NCBI GenBank assembly: GCA_008711295.1
Contig: VUYV01000148.1
Coordinates: 1,686,399 to 1,750,398, forward strand
Source: Anarhynchus alexandrinus
Lineage: Eukaryota > Chordata > Aves > Charadriiformes > Charadriidae
DNA length: 64,000 nt
Direction: 5' to 3'
Below the pieces are notes generated by a model. That model did no database searches. It was not told the origin of the DNA and worked only from the letters and a program-made list of their open reading frames with translations. Both the position numbers and the translations under genes were made by a program. Shown here piece by piece: positions 1 through 13,400 of this stretch; position 1 is the first letter of the stretch, and each line of letters opens with the position of its first letter.

Positions 1-1511
1 GAATAGCGGGTACAGTTATTTAGTGCCTTCATTACTTACTGCCTGGAGACTTTCTCTGATATTAGTGGCTCCTGTTTATTCAGGGCGGGCTTGTGTCTGC
101 CTCTTCTGCCTGTCTTTCGGGTAGGGGAGGACCTGTAGGAGCTCGCGGTGGCATCCTGCGGCCTCACGTCCCGGGAAACTGCTTTTTCTTTGGACAGACC
201 CCATCCCCTGTGCTGGGAAGGAACACCCTCCCTCGCCGTAACGGCTTGTGCGCAGTAGCACCGGTATGAAGACGAGGAGCAGCGTTCTTCCAACAAGCCA
301 TGTTGTTAACATCCAGCTGGGATGTGAAAATCACTTCTAGGTTTGTATCTCTAAATATTGCGAGCCTGATGCCACCATCTTCAAAAAAGGGAAGGAACAG
401 CAAGCCGACTCCTGTCAGTTTGTTAGAGCATATTTATAACTCGAATGCTAATTCCTGCTCTTGACTCATAATAGCTTCTGAATTCTGAATCTTTAAATTC
501 CGGATCTCATGTTTTGAGGTTAATCCATTCAGATAGATTGGGAAGCAGAATTTATAATTTGGAGAAGTAACGTCAGTCCTTCTTTGCTTCAGCCAGTCAT
601 TCCGTGGTGGCAATAGGTCCCACCGGCATGCCAATACTTGACCCTTCCTTATAGACTACTCAAAACCGGCGTAGTCATTTTATCTGACTTGATACGGCAG
701 TTTCCTTCGTACTCATACCTTGGCCCGTAAAGCTTCAGAGTCGCAGTAACCGGCTGTCGGCGTACGTGCCTGATTCTGATTTAACTCATTCAGCTTATTG
801 TGAGCCTTAACCTATTTTCTGTGCTGTCGCCAAGTGTACAGCTTCTGCAAAGAGATTAAGAAGACCAAAAAAAAAAAAAAATCTTAATTTTCAAACCTCT
901 CCCACGAAGCAGTACAGACGTACAGGGTTTGAAGAAAGCACCGGCATTAATATACCACCCGTCAGTGGACGTGGCGTTGAGCATCGGTCCTTACGCCTTT
1001 GCGGTAGGAAGGCTGTATCGCCGCCGCTCTTGCTGATGCTAAAGCTCCTGGAGCTGCCTTCACCTTGTAGAAAGCTCTGCTCGACTTGCTCTCATTATAC
1101 TTTAGTCTTGTATGGGACTGTGGAGAGAGTGTGCTCATTACTAAGCAAAAGTTAAGAAAAAGAGCAATTTTTTATTTTTTTCTTTTTAAGATGAGGAGTA
1201 ACTCTATTTTGATTAGAATTTTAATTCCCGTGTTTGGAAACAAATACAAAAAGATAAAGCAATGAATGTGAATTTCTTTTTGAAAGAAATACCTAGTTTC
1301 CAATGGTTTTGGGGTTGTTTTAAATTTTTTTTTTCTCCCCCAGTTAACAAAACTGGTAAAAGATCACAACGTTTTAATGATCCCTGTTAGTGTCATTTCC
1401 TATGGTTAACGAGATGTCCTCTGGTGTCAATGACAGGTCCGGTCCCCAAGCAGCAACCTATTCCCATGCTTTGCCTCCGATTCTTTTGAGTGGTTTGAGG
1501 ACTTTTGGTAT

Positions 1512-1640
1512 CTCATCTGGGAGAGGGGACGCAGCGCGGCGCCTGCCCTTCGTGCTTTCCTTTCGGGAGCAGCCGATGGCTGCTCCCGAAAGGAAAGCAC
1601 GAAGGGCAGGCGACGCGCCGCGTTCCCTCTCCCAGATGAG
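1512..1640. repeat. Near-perfect foldback palindrome, 63-bp arms, 3-nt loop
   Basis: The left arm 1512-1574 is the reverse complement of the right arm 1578-1640 with three mismatches (60 of 63 paired). The loop is only GAT (1575-1577). Homology stops abruptly at both outer ends (CTCATCTGGG against CCCAGATGAG). No transposon terminal repeats, target duplication or coding signal is apparent. A transcript from either strand would form an almost uninterrupted hairpin. Confidence 0.95.
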
Positions 1641-3589
1641 GCTTCTCATTGAGTTTGCCAAACCTTCGGTGGATAATTTCGCATTCCCCCCGAGGGATGC
1701 TCCTGCAAATAAACTTTAGACTCCGCTTCTACACCTTTGTTTATCGTGGTGGGTGCTAAGTGCTTATGGGGGGGTGGTGGTGGTGGTGGCATTCATCCCA
1801 ACTGAAGCTTGCAGAACGCAGCGCGCTAGCGGTGTGTGACTGCACCCGTAAATCCCCCTTCCAGGAGTTCCCGGCTCTGCGCTTTCTAAGCAGGCTTGGA
1901 GCAAACACCTTGCGATGCATATTCATTATTTCGGCTTTGCTGAATGCATAAGGCTTGGGGCGGGGAGGAAGTGGCTTCTCTCACCAATTTGTGTTCCTTG
2001 AGCTAATCCACCTCCCTTGCTTGGCACGGTTAACTTTTAGTTGTGGTATTTTGTCTCTCGCAGAAGCAAGTTTTAATTGAGCTCCAGAAGTCCCTTTCTG
2101 CCAATAGTTCATTAAACTTCATGAACGCTCCGACTGAAGAATAGTCTCTCCGGATTAGCATCATCTTCCAACATGCCCTTCTTGTTGGATCGCTGTCAGG
2201 AAAATTGATAAAAGAATATTTCTGGATTGAGCCAAAAAGTACCGGGGGTGAGATACAACCACCAGACAAATGAGCAAAAACCGGGGAAGGCGATAATTCT
2301 GCATTCAGGACGTCACAGGCATGGCAGGAGCTTGGAAGGTCTAGATTAAAATGTAGCTATTTTTCTTCTGGAAATAGGAAGAAGGGATTTGGTGCCAGTC
2401 AGAAGCAAAGCCTACCCGATTCCGGCAGGAAGCTAAATTCGCTGCAACAGTGTCTCTCAGAGCCGGAGAGCAGCCGCAGTGCCTAATCAATAGGCAGAAT
2501 CCAGAGGTGCTGGCAGAAATGCCTCAAATATGCCCGCGGTAATTAACTCTGAATTACCAGGTGTGTATTTGAAACCCGTAAACGATCACCCAAGGATTTA
2601 GCAAACGGTTTCGTGCAGCCGAGTGCTGGCTGGGCTCTTCCCCTCCGTGAAGCTGTTAGCGACCCCGGTTTGCAGCAGTGGGGCAAGCGAGCTCCGCGCC
2701 GCTGCTGAAGCTGAAGGTGATCCGGCAGCGCAGCCACTGGAATAACCCTTGGAAATAGGGTTTAGGCTATAAACCTCGTTTCAGCCATCTCGTAAGAGCT
2801 CTTCATCCTGGGAGATAAGTCACCGTGCGCCCGTCTTTAAAAGTGACCGGCTCGGCTGTTGTCTGCGGAACAGCACCGTTGTTCATAGTGCATTTTCTAA
2901 TGGCTCAACCGGCAGCGTGAAATTTAAATAAGTAATTATCGTGCGGAAGGCGCAGGCTGAGGGGAAGGGTTTCTCCGGCTGCTCTGCCCCTTTGGCTGCG
3001 CCCTGGGCACAGGACGGCTCCCTCGGTCGTCGGGTGGCTTCCGACAGGCACGTTTTGGCAGCTCCTGCCCCTTTGCTCTAGGAGCAGTTGCTGCTCGAGA
3101 TCTGCCCAAACAAACTTAAATCAGCTAAACTATTGGTACAACCCCAAAAAATCCTGAGCTTAGAGTTTGTGAGTTTGGGTTTTTTCTTAATTTTTATTTT
3201 TGGGGATTTTTTTTTTTGGAGGTTTCGGGGGAGGTTTTGTTGTTTGGGTTTTTTTTAAACTCAGAAAGGCAAAAAGTGCAGAAGCTGGGCTTGGGTTTTT
3301 TTTTTTGGTTTTTCAATCCTGATAACTTAATGCAGGGATTTTAACTTGGTGTCCCTCCAAAAACTGGCCCTTCGGAAAGCCACCGGCGCTTCTTCCGGAG
3401 CCAGCAGGTGGAGCTTGAAGAATAGCATCAATTTCCAACCCCATTTGTGCGAGAGCCCATTGAGTGGGAGCTATCTGTGCTGAAATCCTGATTGAATAAA
3501 AATTGTTCATTATGCAAACTGTCTGGTTCAGTACACAGAGGCAGCCCCCAGGCACAGACCCCAAGTAGCTGCTTTCTCTTTCCCCAGAT

Positions 3590-4250
3590 TAAAACATATG
3601 AACTGCTTTGATGTAATCTTATAACAAAGCCTAATGGAAATTTTATATCCTCTGAAGTTGACTGTCATTTCTCATTGCCCCGCTTCCTCTGTCCTATTAA
3701 TACTCCCATCCAGAGAGCCGTAGCTGGACCTGCGCTCTTTTTGCTCTCAAATACGGTACGCTTCCCCGTCCACGTTTAAGTTTTTATTTATGTTTAAATA
3801 CTGTTAGATTACATTACAGTATGTTTAATCCCTTGTTTTTTCCATAGCTATTTATCATTTTAATGGAATGCTGCAGAATATTACATTGTGCAATGTGTTT
3901 AAATTGATAAATTGTATTAGAAAAATATTGGATAGGATTTTTAATGGTAAGTGGGGCTTTAGTAGATATATTTTCTCATTAGTAGACTAACTGCACGCAG
4001 ACTGCATGAGGCTGGAATGTTAAGGATTTTGGGATAAGCTATATTTATGACTTATTTGGCTAATTAAGGCACAATTTTATCACAAAGTTTTTCCCAGACT
4101 TTGCTGAGCAGGATGAAGGAGGAAAACTTGCCCCAGTGCAGTTACTCTACAACATCAGTTGCCATAACAACTTCATGCAATACTATATTTTTACTTGAAA
4201 TTCCTTTTAAGACTCAGTTGCTGTAATAATTTGTTTCAGCTGCTAAAAGG
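3590..4250. other. AT-rich island, candidate conserved noncoding element
   Basis: Several hundred bases of markedly AT-rich, non-repetitive sequence lack simple repeats, transposon signatures or open frames. It has many TAAT/ATTA-type cores and a TGGCTAATTAAGGC segment. This texture is typical of deeply conserved enhancers, but conservation has not been measured. Confidence 0.35.
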
Positions 4251-7200
4251 CATGTTTCTCTTTGTGGTGGTTTCAAGGCTCTCATTACAGTAACAAAAAA
4301 GTGGTTGTGTTAATATAGACTCTTTTCATTTCAACATATGCAAAAGTTCAATAGACTCCAAAAATAGAATTAAAGGGTGGAGGTGATGAATCTCCCATAA
4401 AATCTCTTCCAGTCTTTAGGAAAGAGGAATGGGCTTAGCTGGTGAAGGTGAACTTTATTAACAGCCTTAAGGAGAGATGCTGCTGTTACTCCATCCCCGT
4501 AATTATTGCACCCGATGGGAATCTAAAAATGCAACGTCGCGTTGTATATCCCGCTGCCTTGCGTCAGACCCGTGCCACTTAGCTTCAACCAGAGACGGAG
4601 GCCGGATTTGCTCTCCAGAAGAGCTGAGGCATCAGCCAGTCGTCTTTTCAGTGAGGAGCGGAGGGTGAGGCTGGTCCTGAAGTCTTTGTTCAGGAGGAGA
4701 ACAGCAGAACGGAGCTTCGGCTCCTCCTAATGTATCTGCTCCTTTAATTCATTAAATAATCACCTCACACCGAACGTATATTGTCTGGATTTTGGCCACG
4801 GGCGTACTAGAAGTGTAAAAACAATTTTCAGGCAGCCTGGAGTGTCGTCTGATTTCTGATTCCGACGTTAATTTAGTGGAAGGCAAGGAGTGCATGATAA
4901 GAAAGTTGCTCGCTTTTGGTTTTAACCCTTTCCCGGAGATTTGGGGACTGCTGCTTTCTTCCAGGAACAGGCTGTGCTGTAGCTGCCCCTGCCCGTTAAG
5001 GCGGCCTCGCGCTGTCAGAAATCCCCCATCTGGCTTTTGGCATCTCACGGTTGAGGCAGCGATTCCTCAAACAAGTTCTTGTTCTCGTTCAGCATATGGA
5101 CCCTGTTTCTACTGGTGCCAGGCAAATAACGAAGTTTTAAGCTATTTGGTTAAGTGAGGCACTCAAAATACGGCTTCTTTTTCGTCGTCTCCAGGCTTCT
5201 TGGGTCCACGGAGCAAGACAAGGAGATGTCCCGCTGCCTTCCCCAGGCGTTGCCTCTCCTCGGGACGATGCGGAGGCGGGAGGGGAACCCGCTGTCTCCA
5301 AAGCTGTCCCTGTGCAGGCTCGACCTGGGAGCTCAGCTGCCCTTTCAGTTTTGGTGCTCTTCGAGCGCCAAAGCATCGTGGCCTTTCTAATAAAGCCCTT
5401 TTGGAGCGGGGTTGTGCTGCTGGGGGTGGTGAGACCGCTTTCCTTGCAGGGCAGAAGGAGCACGTCGGCTTTCTGGAGCCGAAGGCGTGCGGAGAGCCTG
5501 AGCTCATCTTTACTCCTTGGCTCCGGAGCGCGGAGAGGAGGCACCCTCACTGCAGGAAGGAGAAAACACCAAACCTCTCAAAATCTGTATCGATCCCACC
5601 GCTCCATCTCTTTGACGTTATTCCGAACTCAGGTCTGCCATTTTACAGCTCTCCAGCTGGACCGTAGGCTTCCGATACGATTATGACTCTGTTTTTTCCT
5701 GAATTGTTGGTCTTTTCCCCCCCCTCCCCTTTCCTAATCCTGGTTCTCCATGCTGAATGGAAAGGGTTAAAGTGGTCGTATTTTGCATTCCTTCTCTCTG
5801 GTCAGTCCCAACCATGACCCTTGGATTTTTAATAACAGCGGCGATGATGGTCATTTAATGCAGCCCCCTGCCTGCAGCGAAATCTTCATCAAGGTTTTCC
5901 TGCAGCCTCCCTCAGGCAGCTCATCTTGTTGCTTAATTGTCTTTATGCTTTCTCACAGCTTCATATTTTAGCAGTATTTCCCTCAAACTGCAACTGTGGT
6001 TTTGGTTGTGGCTCAGGAGAGTGACCCCTTTACAACTCGGTGTCTGTCAGCCCTGGCTGTGAAATTTGGGCTGGGCAAATTATTTTGGGTGAGTAGAGAT
6101 GATAGAAAAGGGCATGTCTCACCATGAAAGATGAATCATTCCTTTGCCTTTTACTCCTTCTTGTAGTAACGTTATTCCTGAGGAATTTTTTTGCTATTTA
6201 TGTGATTGTCAGATGCGATTCCATCAGAATTACAAAGGGATTCAGCACGAATTAGTGGCCACTTAACGTTACAGAAAGCTGCGATGTAAATGTACTCCAT
6301 GATCTCATCTACAACTCACTCCTCAGCGGATGCTTCAAGGTAGTTTTTTTTTTTTTTTTTCTAAAGTGGTCATAAATTGCAACCAGTCATTGGACTCCCT
6401 CCAGTCCTAGAGCAATTACTGGGCCAGTTCAGCTGAAGGGTTTGATCAGGTGTTTTACTAGCAGGATTTTATTTCACTAAATGAACATCTCCTAAAGAAC
6501 CAGGAATGTAATATTTACACGTTAAAGTGCTGCCGTAATGGCACTGCATTTAACTTCACTAGGAGACCGGGAATCCTGTGGTAAAACGCCTGATAACTGC
6601 TGCATTTACCAGGGGAATGAATTTATAGCGGTTGAATTCCTCCGGCAGAACAAAGGGCTGTATTATGAAAGCACCCTCTTCTCTCGAACAAAAGCTTTGA
6701 GCCGGTCCTGTTTCTTGCTCTAGGAGACGGTGCGGTGTTGCTTTGCATCATCGCGGTTGTTGCCTTGCCCGACTGCCTGGAAATATTTTGGATAAGTGAA
6801 AAAGGGGGGAGGGCACGTCGTCCTCCTGTTTCACCCTCCGCAGGTTGCGCGTGACTTAACCTCGTTCGGAAATTCTGGGAGAGGTTCTCCGTGGAAAGCG
6901 GCTATTACGCGCGAGCTCGGTACGTGGAGCGGCGACGTAGGTGGGACTCAAATCTGCCTCCTCCGGCCTGGAGTACCCATCCTCCCGGCGAGCAGGAGTG
7001 CCTGTGACGCAGCTCCAGAGGGTTCCAAACACCGTCCCTCATCCGTGGACCGTCCCGTCCCTCCCTTTCCCTGGCTGGGGCTTGGGACGAGCATCCTCGC
7101 ACGGCGACACCGTGCCATCTTTACTCCTGCCTTGCATTAGCCACCTCTGTGTAAATAACTTGTGTTTAGCTGTGCGGCTTCCCTTCCCCTCTATTTTCTT

Positions 7201-10200
7201 CCATTGGTATTAATAGTAGCTAATTATTGCTTTTACTATTAGGTCATGTGTTGTAAATACACTAAATGCGGTACGCATCCCGCGCGCGCTGGCTTGTGTG
7301 CTAATGCCTGGATTCTGCCTCTTAACATGCAGCCTAATTGCCTACTTGCACTGCGCTGCCTGACATGCTATTTTTTGGGATAATTGCTCCCAAAGTCTCA
7401 GCATTTTAATGCAGTCGGTATTACATGGTCGAGCTAAAAATTGTTCAAAACAAACCTTGGGTCCCATCCCAGAAGAAATGATCTCAGAGCTTCCTTGGAA
7501 GAGGAGGGAGCTTTTTCCTCCAGCCTTCCTTCCTCCTCTCCTCCCTTCTTCCTCCTCCTCCTCCTCCATCCCTGCAGCTCTCAGCGCTGGGATCACTGGG
7601 GTTGCAGAATCCCCGGGGAGCAGAGCCCCGTGGCAGCCCCCGGCCGTCGCTCCGCTGCCTGCATCCACGGGTGGCTGCGAGATGAGTCAGTGACAACCTG
7701 GCCACTAGTGAAAAATCTTTTTAATTATTTAAGTGGTGGTAAACGCCCGCTCTTATTGGTATGGGCATAAACTGTAGCTTCGCTAATTTTCCTCTTTAAT
7801 CTCTCCTGGAAGAGCTGAGTGCCGGCTCTCCTTGGCGTTGTGTTTCCCTAAAGAGTGATGCTTTGAAGAAGTCGGCTCGCTGCTCGGGATGCTGATGTGA
7901 ACGAGTCCCTCAGCAAACAAGTTTCAGGCTTTTACCCTAAAAGCACTTGAGGGTTATTTGTGAGTGTAATGTCAAGACAGCCTAATGGGAGATGTGTGCC
8001 CCGTTCAGTTTTAAACCGCGCAGCACTGTAAACTTCCCAGGTGTGACGTTAGTGCTGATTTTGCCTTTTTCTCCACTTTCCATCTGGGAGATGGAATAAA
8101 GCAGAGCCCCCGCTTTGCCTTCTGCAAGGAGACTGTCTCCTCTACTGACAGCTCCGAAAGAAGCGCTCCCGTTGCTCTTTATGGGACCTTTAGCTTCCCC
8201 CTCTCAGGCCAATAACGCAGAGACTGCTCCTTTGCAAAGGCGGTGCGTTGTGCATAGATGTGTTCGCTTCATCAACAGCTGAGGATGGTGGAAGCAAGGC
8301 GTACATGCTTCGCTGTAGTGCTGCGGAAGAGCTCATTTTCCTCCCTTTCCCACTCTTTGGGGCAGAGCAGAACATATGTGCTGTTACCTCTTAATTCTTC
8401 TGGAGAGCATTAGGACTAATAAAAACCTTTGGGGGTTTCTGATGTGAGAAGCAGCTGATGTTGCACGCTAAGAAACAAAGACTGGTTAAAAAATTAAAAA
8501 ATGAAGCTCCATGTAGTTCTTTCCAGTAACAGCGATGCTGAAAAAGCTTGTGACCCCCTCCCGTGGCAGGTGACGCTCTTCTTTGCTTGACTAATTGCAT
8601 GGGGTCTGCATACCTGGGTGGTAACGAGGGACTCGAGGGCCGGCGTACCCTTTAAATAACAGAACATTGAAGCGTCATTGCTTTCATGTTTGTCTACTTG
8701 CTTCTAATTATTGAAGGCAGCTGACTTTAAAGCATAGGCCATTTCCTCCCCTTCCTGCAGCGGGGTCATAACAGCTTGTTTATACGCTCCTAAGCCGGTT
8801 TGCTGCAACAGATTGTGACTTTAAATAGAAGGTTGCTAAGAGTGAGGTAAGGGTGCCGGGAGAAATGAGCTTTCTCAAAACAAGTCACTTGGTATTTAGG
8901 GGAGATGGGAGCAGCAGGCAAAAAAGCATCAGCGGAGAGGCGAAGGATGGGTGGCTATCGTCGGCGGTCGGTGTAACAAGATATATATGTAGGTATATAT
9001 GTTCTTTTAGAAAGCAGAGGGGTAGTGTGGATGAGCTGGCTGTGTCCTGGGGAAACCTCTCCCAGGATTTTCCTGGACCATCTCACGAGACTGCACCATT
9101 ACTCGTTGGTTATTCATCCTCAGCAAATGCCAGTAGCTCCTGTTTGGCATTAGGCTGAATACCAAAAAAGTTGATTCATTGACTTAAAAAAACAAAACAA
9201 AACCTACACTGGACAAATGCTAGAAAATATGTGTTGGTAAAGAGGTGGACTGAGTGATGAACATATTTTCTGTCTCTTATTTCTCTGACTCATATGGCCC
9301 TAGCTTAGCACAGATTTTATTATCTTATCAAACAATTAATTACCTACATCCTTTAATTTCATATATATACAGTTTGAGATTGTTGTTTTTGTCTTCAAAT
9401 GCCTCTTATCCTCTCCCCAGTAGACTGTTGCTGCTAAATAGATGAGATTATTTTCTTGGTGGCCACACCAGATTTATTTACACTGCTACGCCCGCTCTAG
9501 GAGTTGGGGTGAAGATGACTATCAGACTATCAAATTTAGCTTTACCCCCTTGGATTTAGTCCCTGGCAGGCTTCTGCTAAACTCTTGGAAAGAAAATTCA
9601 TTAGATGAACCTTAGCATGATTTTTCCATGGCTTTGATTTTAATCAAAGTGCGGATTTGAAATTGTTTTATCGTTAGAATCTGTTGACTGAACGTCAATG
9701 CAAAGCAATTCCCCGCGCCTGGTGTGGAGACGCATCCAGTGTGCTTAGGTAAATCCCAGACTGAGAGAGAGGAGCAGCAGGAAGGGCAGAAATTAGCCCC
9801 TGAGGCTTGCAAATGCACTGCAGGCTGATGTCTTTCTGCATTTCAAGGACCCAAGTTCAATTGCAAGGCTGTTATTCTGCTTATCCATAATGGGCAAACT
9901 AATCAATTAAAATGGTCCGTTCTTAAGCCATGGCAGAAGGGAAGGCTCGTTTCAAATAACTGCCTTACGAGGTCTGAAGGATGCGAGTTAAACATAACAT
10001 CCTTTTATCTCCAAATCTGCAAAATCAAGGCAGTACATTTTACCCAGGTACCTGGGAGCAGAGGGAAGAGAAATTCAGGGGAAGCTCTTTAGTAGGTTAC
10101 TAAGGAGTGGTTTTGCATAAGGCGATGGAGTTAGTTTTCTCTGAAGACCAATTTATACAAGCCCCAGTGACTGCAGCGAGCCTGTAACTCCCAAACCTCA

Positions 10201-10454
10201 GGGCTGCGGCTCAGCATCCTAACAGGAGATGCTGCGGGGACGGCGGGCAGAGCGGGAGGAGGGTCGGCGGCGCGTGCCGGACCTGTTATATCTGAAGAAG
10301 GAAGCCTGCGTGTTTGAGAGCTTGTGTGTGCCTGTATCTTTTTGTAACGCTTAGCGATGAGATCCACCCTGCCTGTATACGTTTGAATTTTTAAGGGCTT
10401 TGCTTTCCAGGTCGGTGCGGTGCCTAACTCGGCTCCAACTTCCTTGTGAATGAA

Positions 10455-10483
10455 AAATAAAAAAATAATAATAATAAAAAAAT
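10455..10483 (+). repeat. A-rich (AAT)n simple repeat
   Basis: Short AATAATAATAAT core within A runs. It shows no linked SINE or LINE body. Confidence 0.85.
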
Positions 10484-13400
10484 ACTTAGTAAGGCCATCT
10501 GCGTGCTGCTTTGGTTTCGGCTGTTGGGCCGTGCTGACCGCAGCAGCATCCTCCGGGTAAGTATAGCGTTTAGCTACCAAGGCTGCAGGTAACCCCCCCT
10601 GCACGGCCGAAATCCGCTGCGTGACAGGCGGCGATTTTCTGTGCTGGCAGGCAGAGGACGAGGTCAGAGCGTCCCGTTACCGGGCCCGGTGTAAATCGCG
10701 AGTAATTGGGCTGGAATGGGCGATTTGCGGTGGTGTAAGGAGCGGCGTAAGGCGGAGGTGAAGCCAGACCCTAATGACAGCTTCTGCCTGCTCCGCTCGC
10801 TGCGTTCTGCATAGAGATCAGCACTTCCAGCAACAAAAGAAAGTAGGTCAGTGCCAGGTCCCCCTCCCCGCCTGCGCGCTGGAAGCACATGTGTTGGATT
10901 ACACGCCTGCAGATTGAGGCAGGAGAGACTGTGATGGTGGTTTGGGTTGTTTGTTTTTTTTTCCCAGCCCCTTTGGGAAGGTGCATGTAAAAGCAATTCG
11001 GTGCTTTACGGCGTGCCGGTGCGGTGGCTCTCGCCATGTGGTTTTTCTTGGAGCTGCTGCATCCCTGATGCTTGCGGAGCTCGGGGACCTGTTTGCGTGT
11101 TAACCTCACAGCTGGGGGCGGGGGGGCTGCCCCCGCTCCTCAGTAGCTCATCCGTGGTTTGGGGAGGGTGCGAAGCCGCCGGCGGCACCGGGGTGTGCTC
11201 CCGGTCCCTGCCCATCCCCTGGTACCCTGATCCTGTGCCTTCCCTTGCCTTGCTGCAGCTGCGAAACTCCAGTTCTACTTGAACGATTACCCAACACGTT
11301 AATTGGGACTCCCGCTATGATTAAAAAGAAATTTCAGATTAAGCCCGCCATGCTGTATAGCTCAGGAAGAAAACATCTCTTTATAAACACAGCAGGAATG
11401 TGGGGACTCCATTATTATTATTTTCTTTTAACTTTGAAGAAACTGGCTCTTGCTGCTGTTTTGACCACAAGGAGACGAGCGCGGCAGTCACTCCGCGATG
11501 GTCAAAGCTAAGCGGAAGGGATGCTTGCAGGGAGATAAAATTGCAGGGTGTTTTTCCTTCTTTTTTTTTTTCCTTAATGTGATAATCATAATGGATTTAT
11601 CTCTGTAGACTTCAGATCCCGTCTACGTGGGTCTCCGCAGGCTCTGCCGCTCTTGGGCAGAGCTCAGAGGAACTTGTAGGTCGTACCAACCAGGTGAGTG
11701 GGCAAGTATGGTCCCAGCTCCGAGGAGCGGAATACAATATTTAGCGTATCTAATTCATTACACAACCATTGCAGTGCTGTAGTCAGCCACCTCTGAAAGC
11801 ACCTTCAGCTTGCCGTGTCCCTGGGGAGAGTCCTCAGGTGAGCATCGTTGGGTTGTTGGTCCTGCTTTGTTAATTGGAAGGACGCTGCTGGCCAGGTGAA
11901 GTGTTCTGGGACTAACGGCGACCTCTTAAACTCTCAAATATTTGCTCTCTTTATTTTCACTTTGGAAGGCTGTAATGTAGTTTGCAGGGAAAAATCCAGC
12001 CCTCCTCCACCAGACACTGCCTTCTGATGGAGAATATGATCTGAGAACATCTTCTCCTCAAACGAGGCTTTCTGCGTGCGGCGTTTTAAGGTAGGACCTG
12101 CTGTAAATCCCTCCTGCGCGGCGGGGGGCACGGGGAGCCTCACCCTGCCCATCACACAGCGGGGGACCAACTCCAGCCCTTCCACAGCACCGGGAGATAA
12201 CCGCCGACGTTCAATACCCGGAGCATGAAACGCCGCAGCCCGGCAGCATCCTGGCCCTGCCTTTGCTCCGTGCTGGACTCGCTGAGTCGGTAGGCGAGGG
12301 CAGCGGTAGATTATCCCCCGCTCCCCCCCTCTATTTTTTTTTTTTTCCCTTTAAACTTACCTTTTGGTGTTCCAGCTGAAGCAGCATGAGGCGAGTAAAC
12401 TCCACTGCTCAAAATAAGAGTGGATAAGCTCAGTTTACTTGCATTTATTCATGACTTCACCACTCCACTGGGGCCTGAAAATCAGAGCCAAAAGGAACTG
12501 CAGTGAAAATTGGCCTACATGCAATGGCTTTAAATAATCTGCCCTTTTGCTCTAGTTCTGTGTTGAGATGTGCTGGAAGCCTGAGGAGCTGGGATCTGAC
12601 TTGATGTAGGAGCTGCTTTTTGTTTTCTTGCCCTGGTGTTTGAAGCCGTTGTTGGTTTTTCTGTATATAGTGTAACTTGGGGGAAGTTGCACAGCGGGGG
12701 GGGAAGGAAAAAAAAAAATCTATTTGAGAATTGCTGTATTTAGTGCATGGCTCGAAATTATCAGAATCAGCACAATGAATTAGCTTTTATTGCCAAGGAT
12801 GTGAAAAATTAAGAAAGGGAGAAAATAGAAATAAAGTGATTAGTGTACGTCGCAAATATTGACACCCGGGGACAGGGAATGGTACTGGACTAAAAAACAT
12901 AGTTCCGCTGGAAGGAGAATGGTTCATGTTAATAGGGAATTCTTGTTTGCACTTGCGTTTGTGCAGGCTGTGAAGGCAAATACGATTCCCAGATGACGCG
13001 CGGTACATGCACGTGCCTGACACTCGCACCAGTCCGGGAAGAAGTCACGCAAGCCATGGGAGAGCCGAGCGCGCTGGATGAGGCTCGGCTTCAGCATCCG
13101 AGCAGAAATAGAAATGGATCCATCTGCAAACCAGGTCATCGCTGCTCTTGCGCTTTTTCTCCTGGGCCCCCTTGAATCGCATCATGATTTCTCCCCACCC
13201 CCCCGCCCCAGCTCCCTGCAGCTGGGATTACTTTTCACGTACTCTGCTCACATAATTGCCTCTAATAATTTCTCAGCTGGCTTTCCTTCATTCTTGAGTC
13301 AAATATGACCACCTTTCCCTCTTTTTTTTTTTTTTTCCTTCCCCTNCCTTCCCCTTGACAAGGCTGAACGCACCCGCTCCAGCCTGCACGTACGCTCTCC

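Noticed and set aside
1390..1719. 109-codon frame over the foldback
   Set aside because: It reads through both arms of the palindrome, so the protein is a by-product of the inverted repeat.
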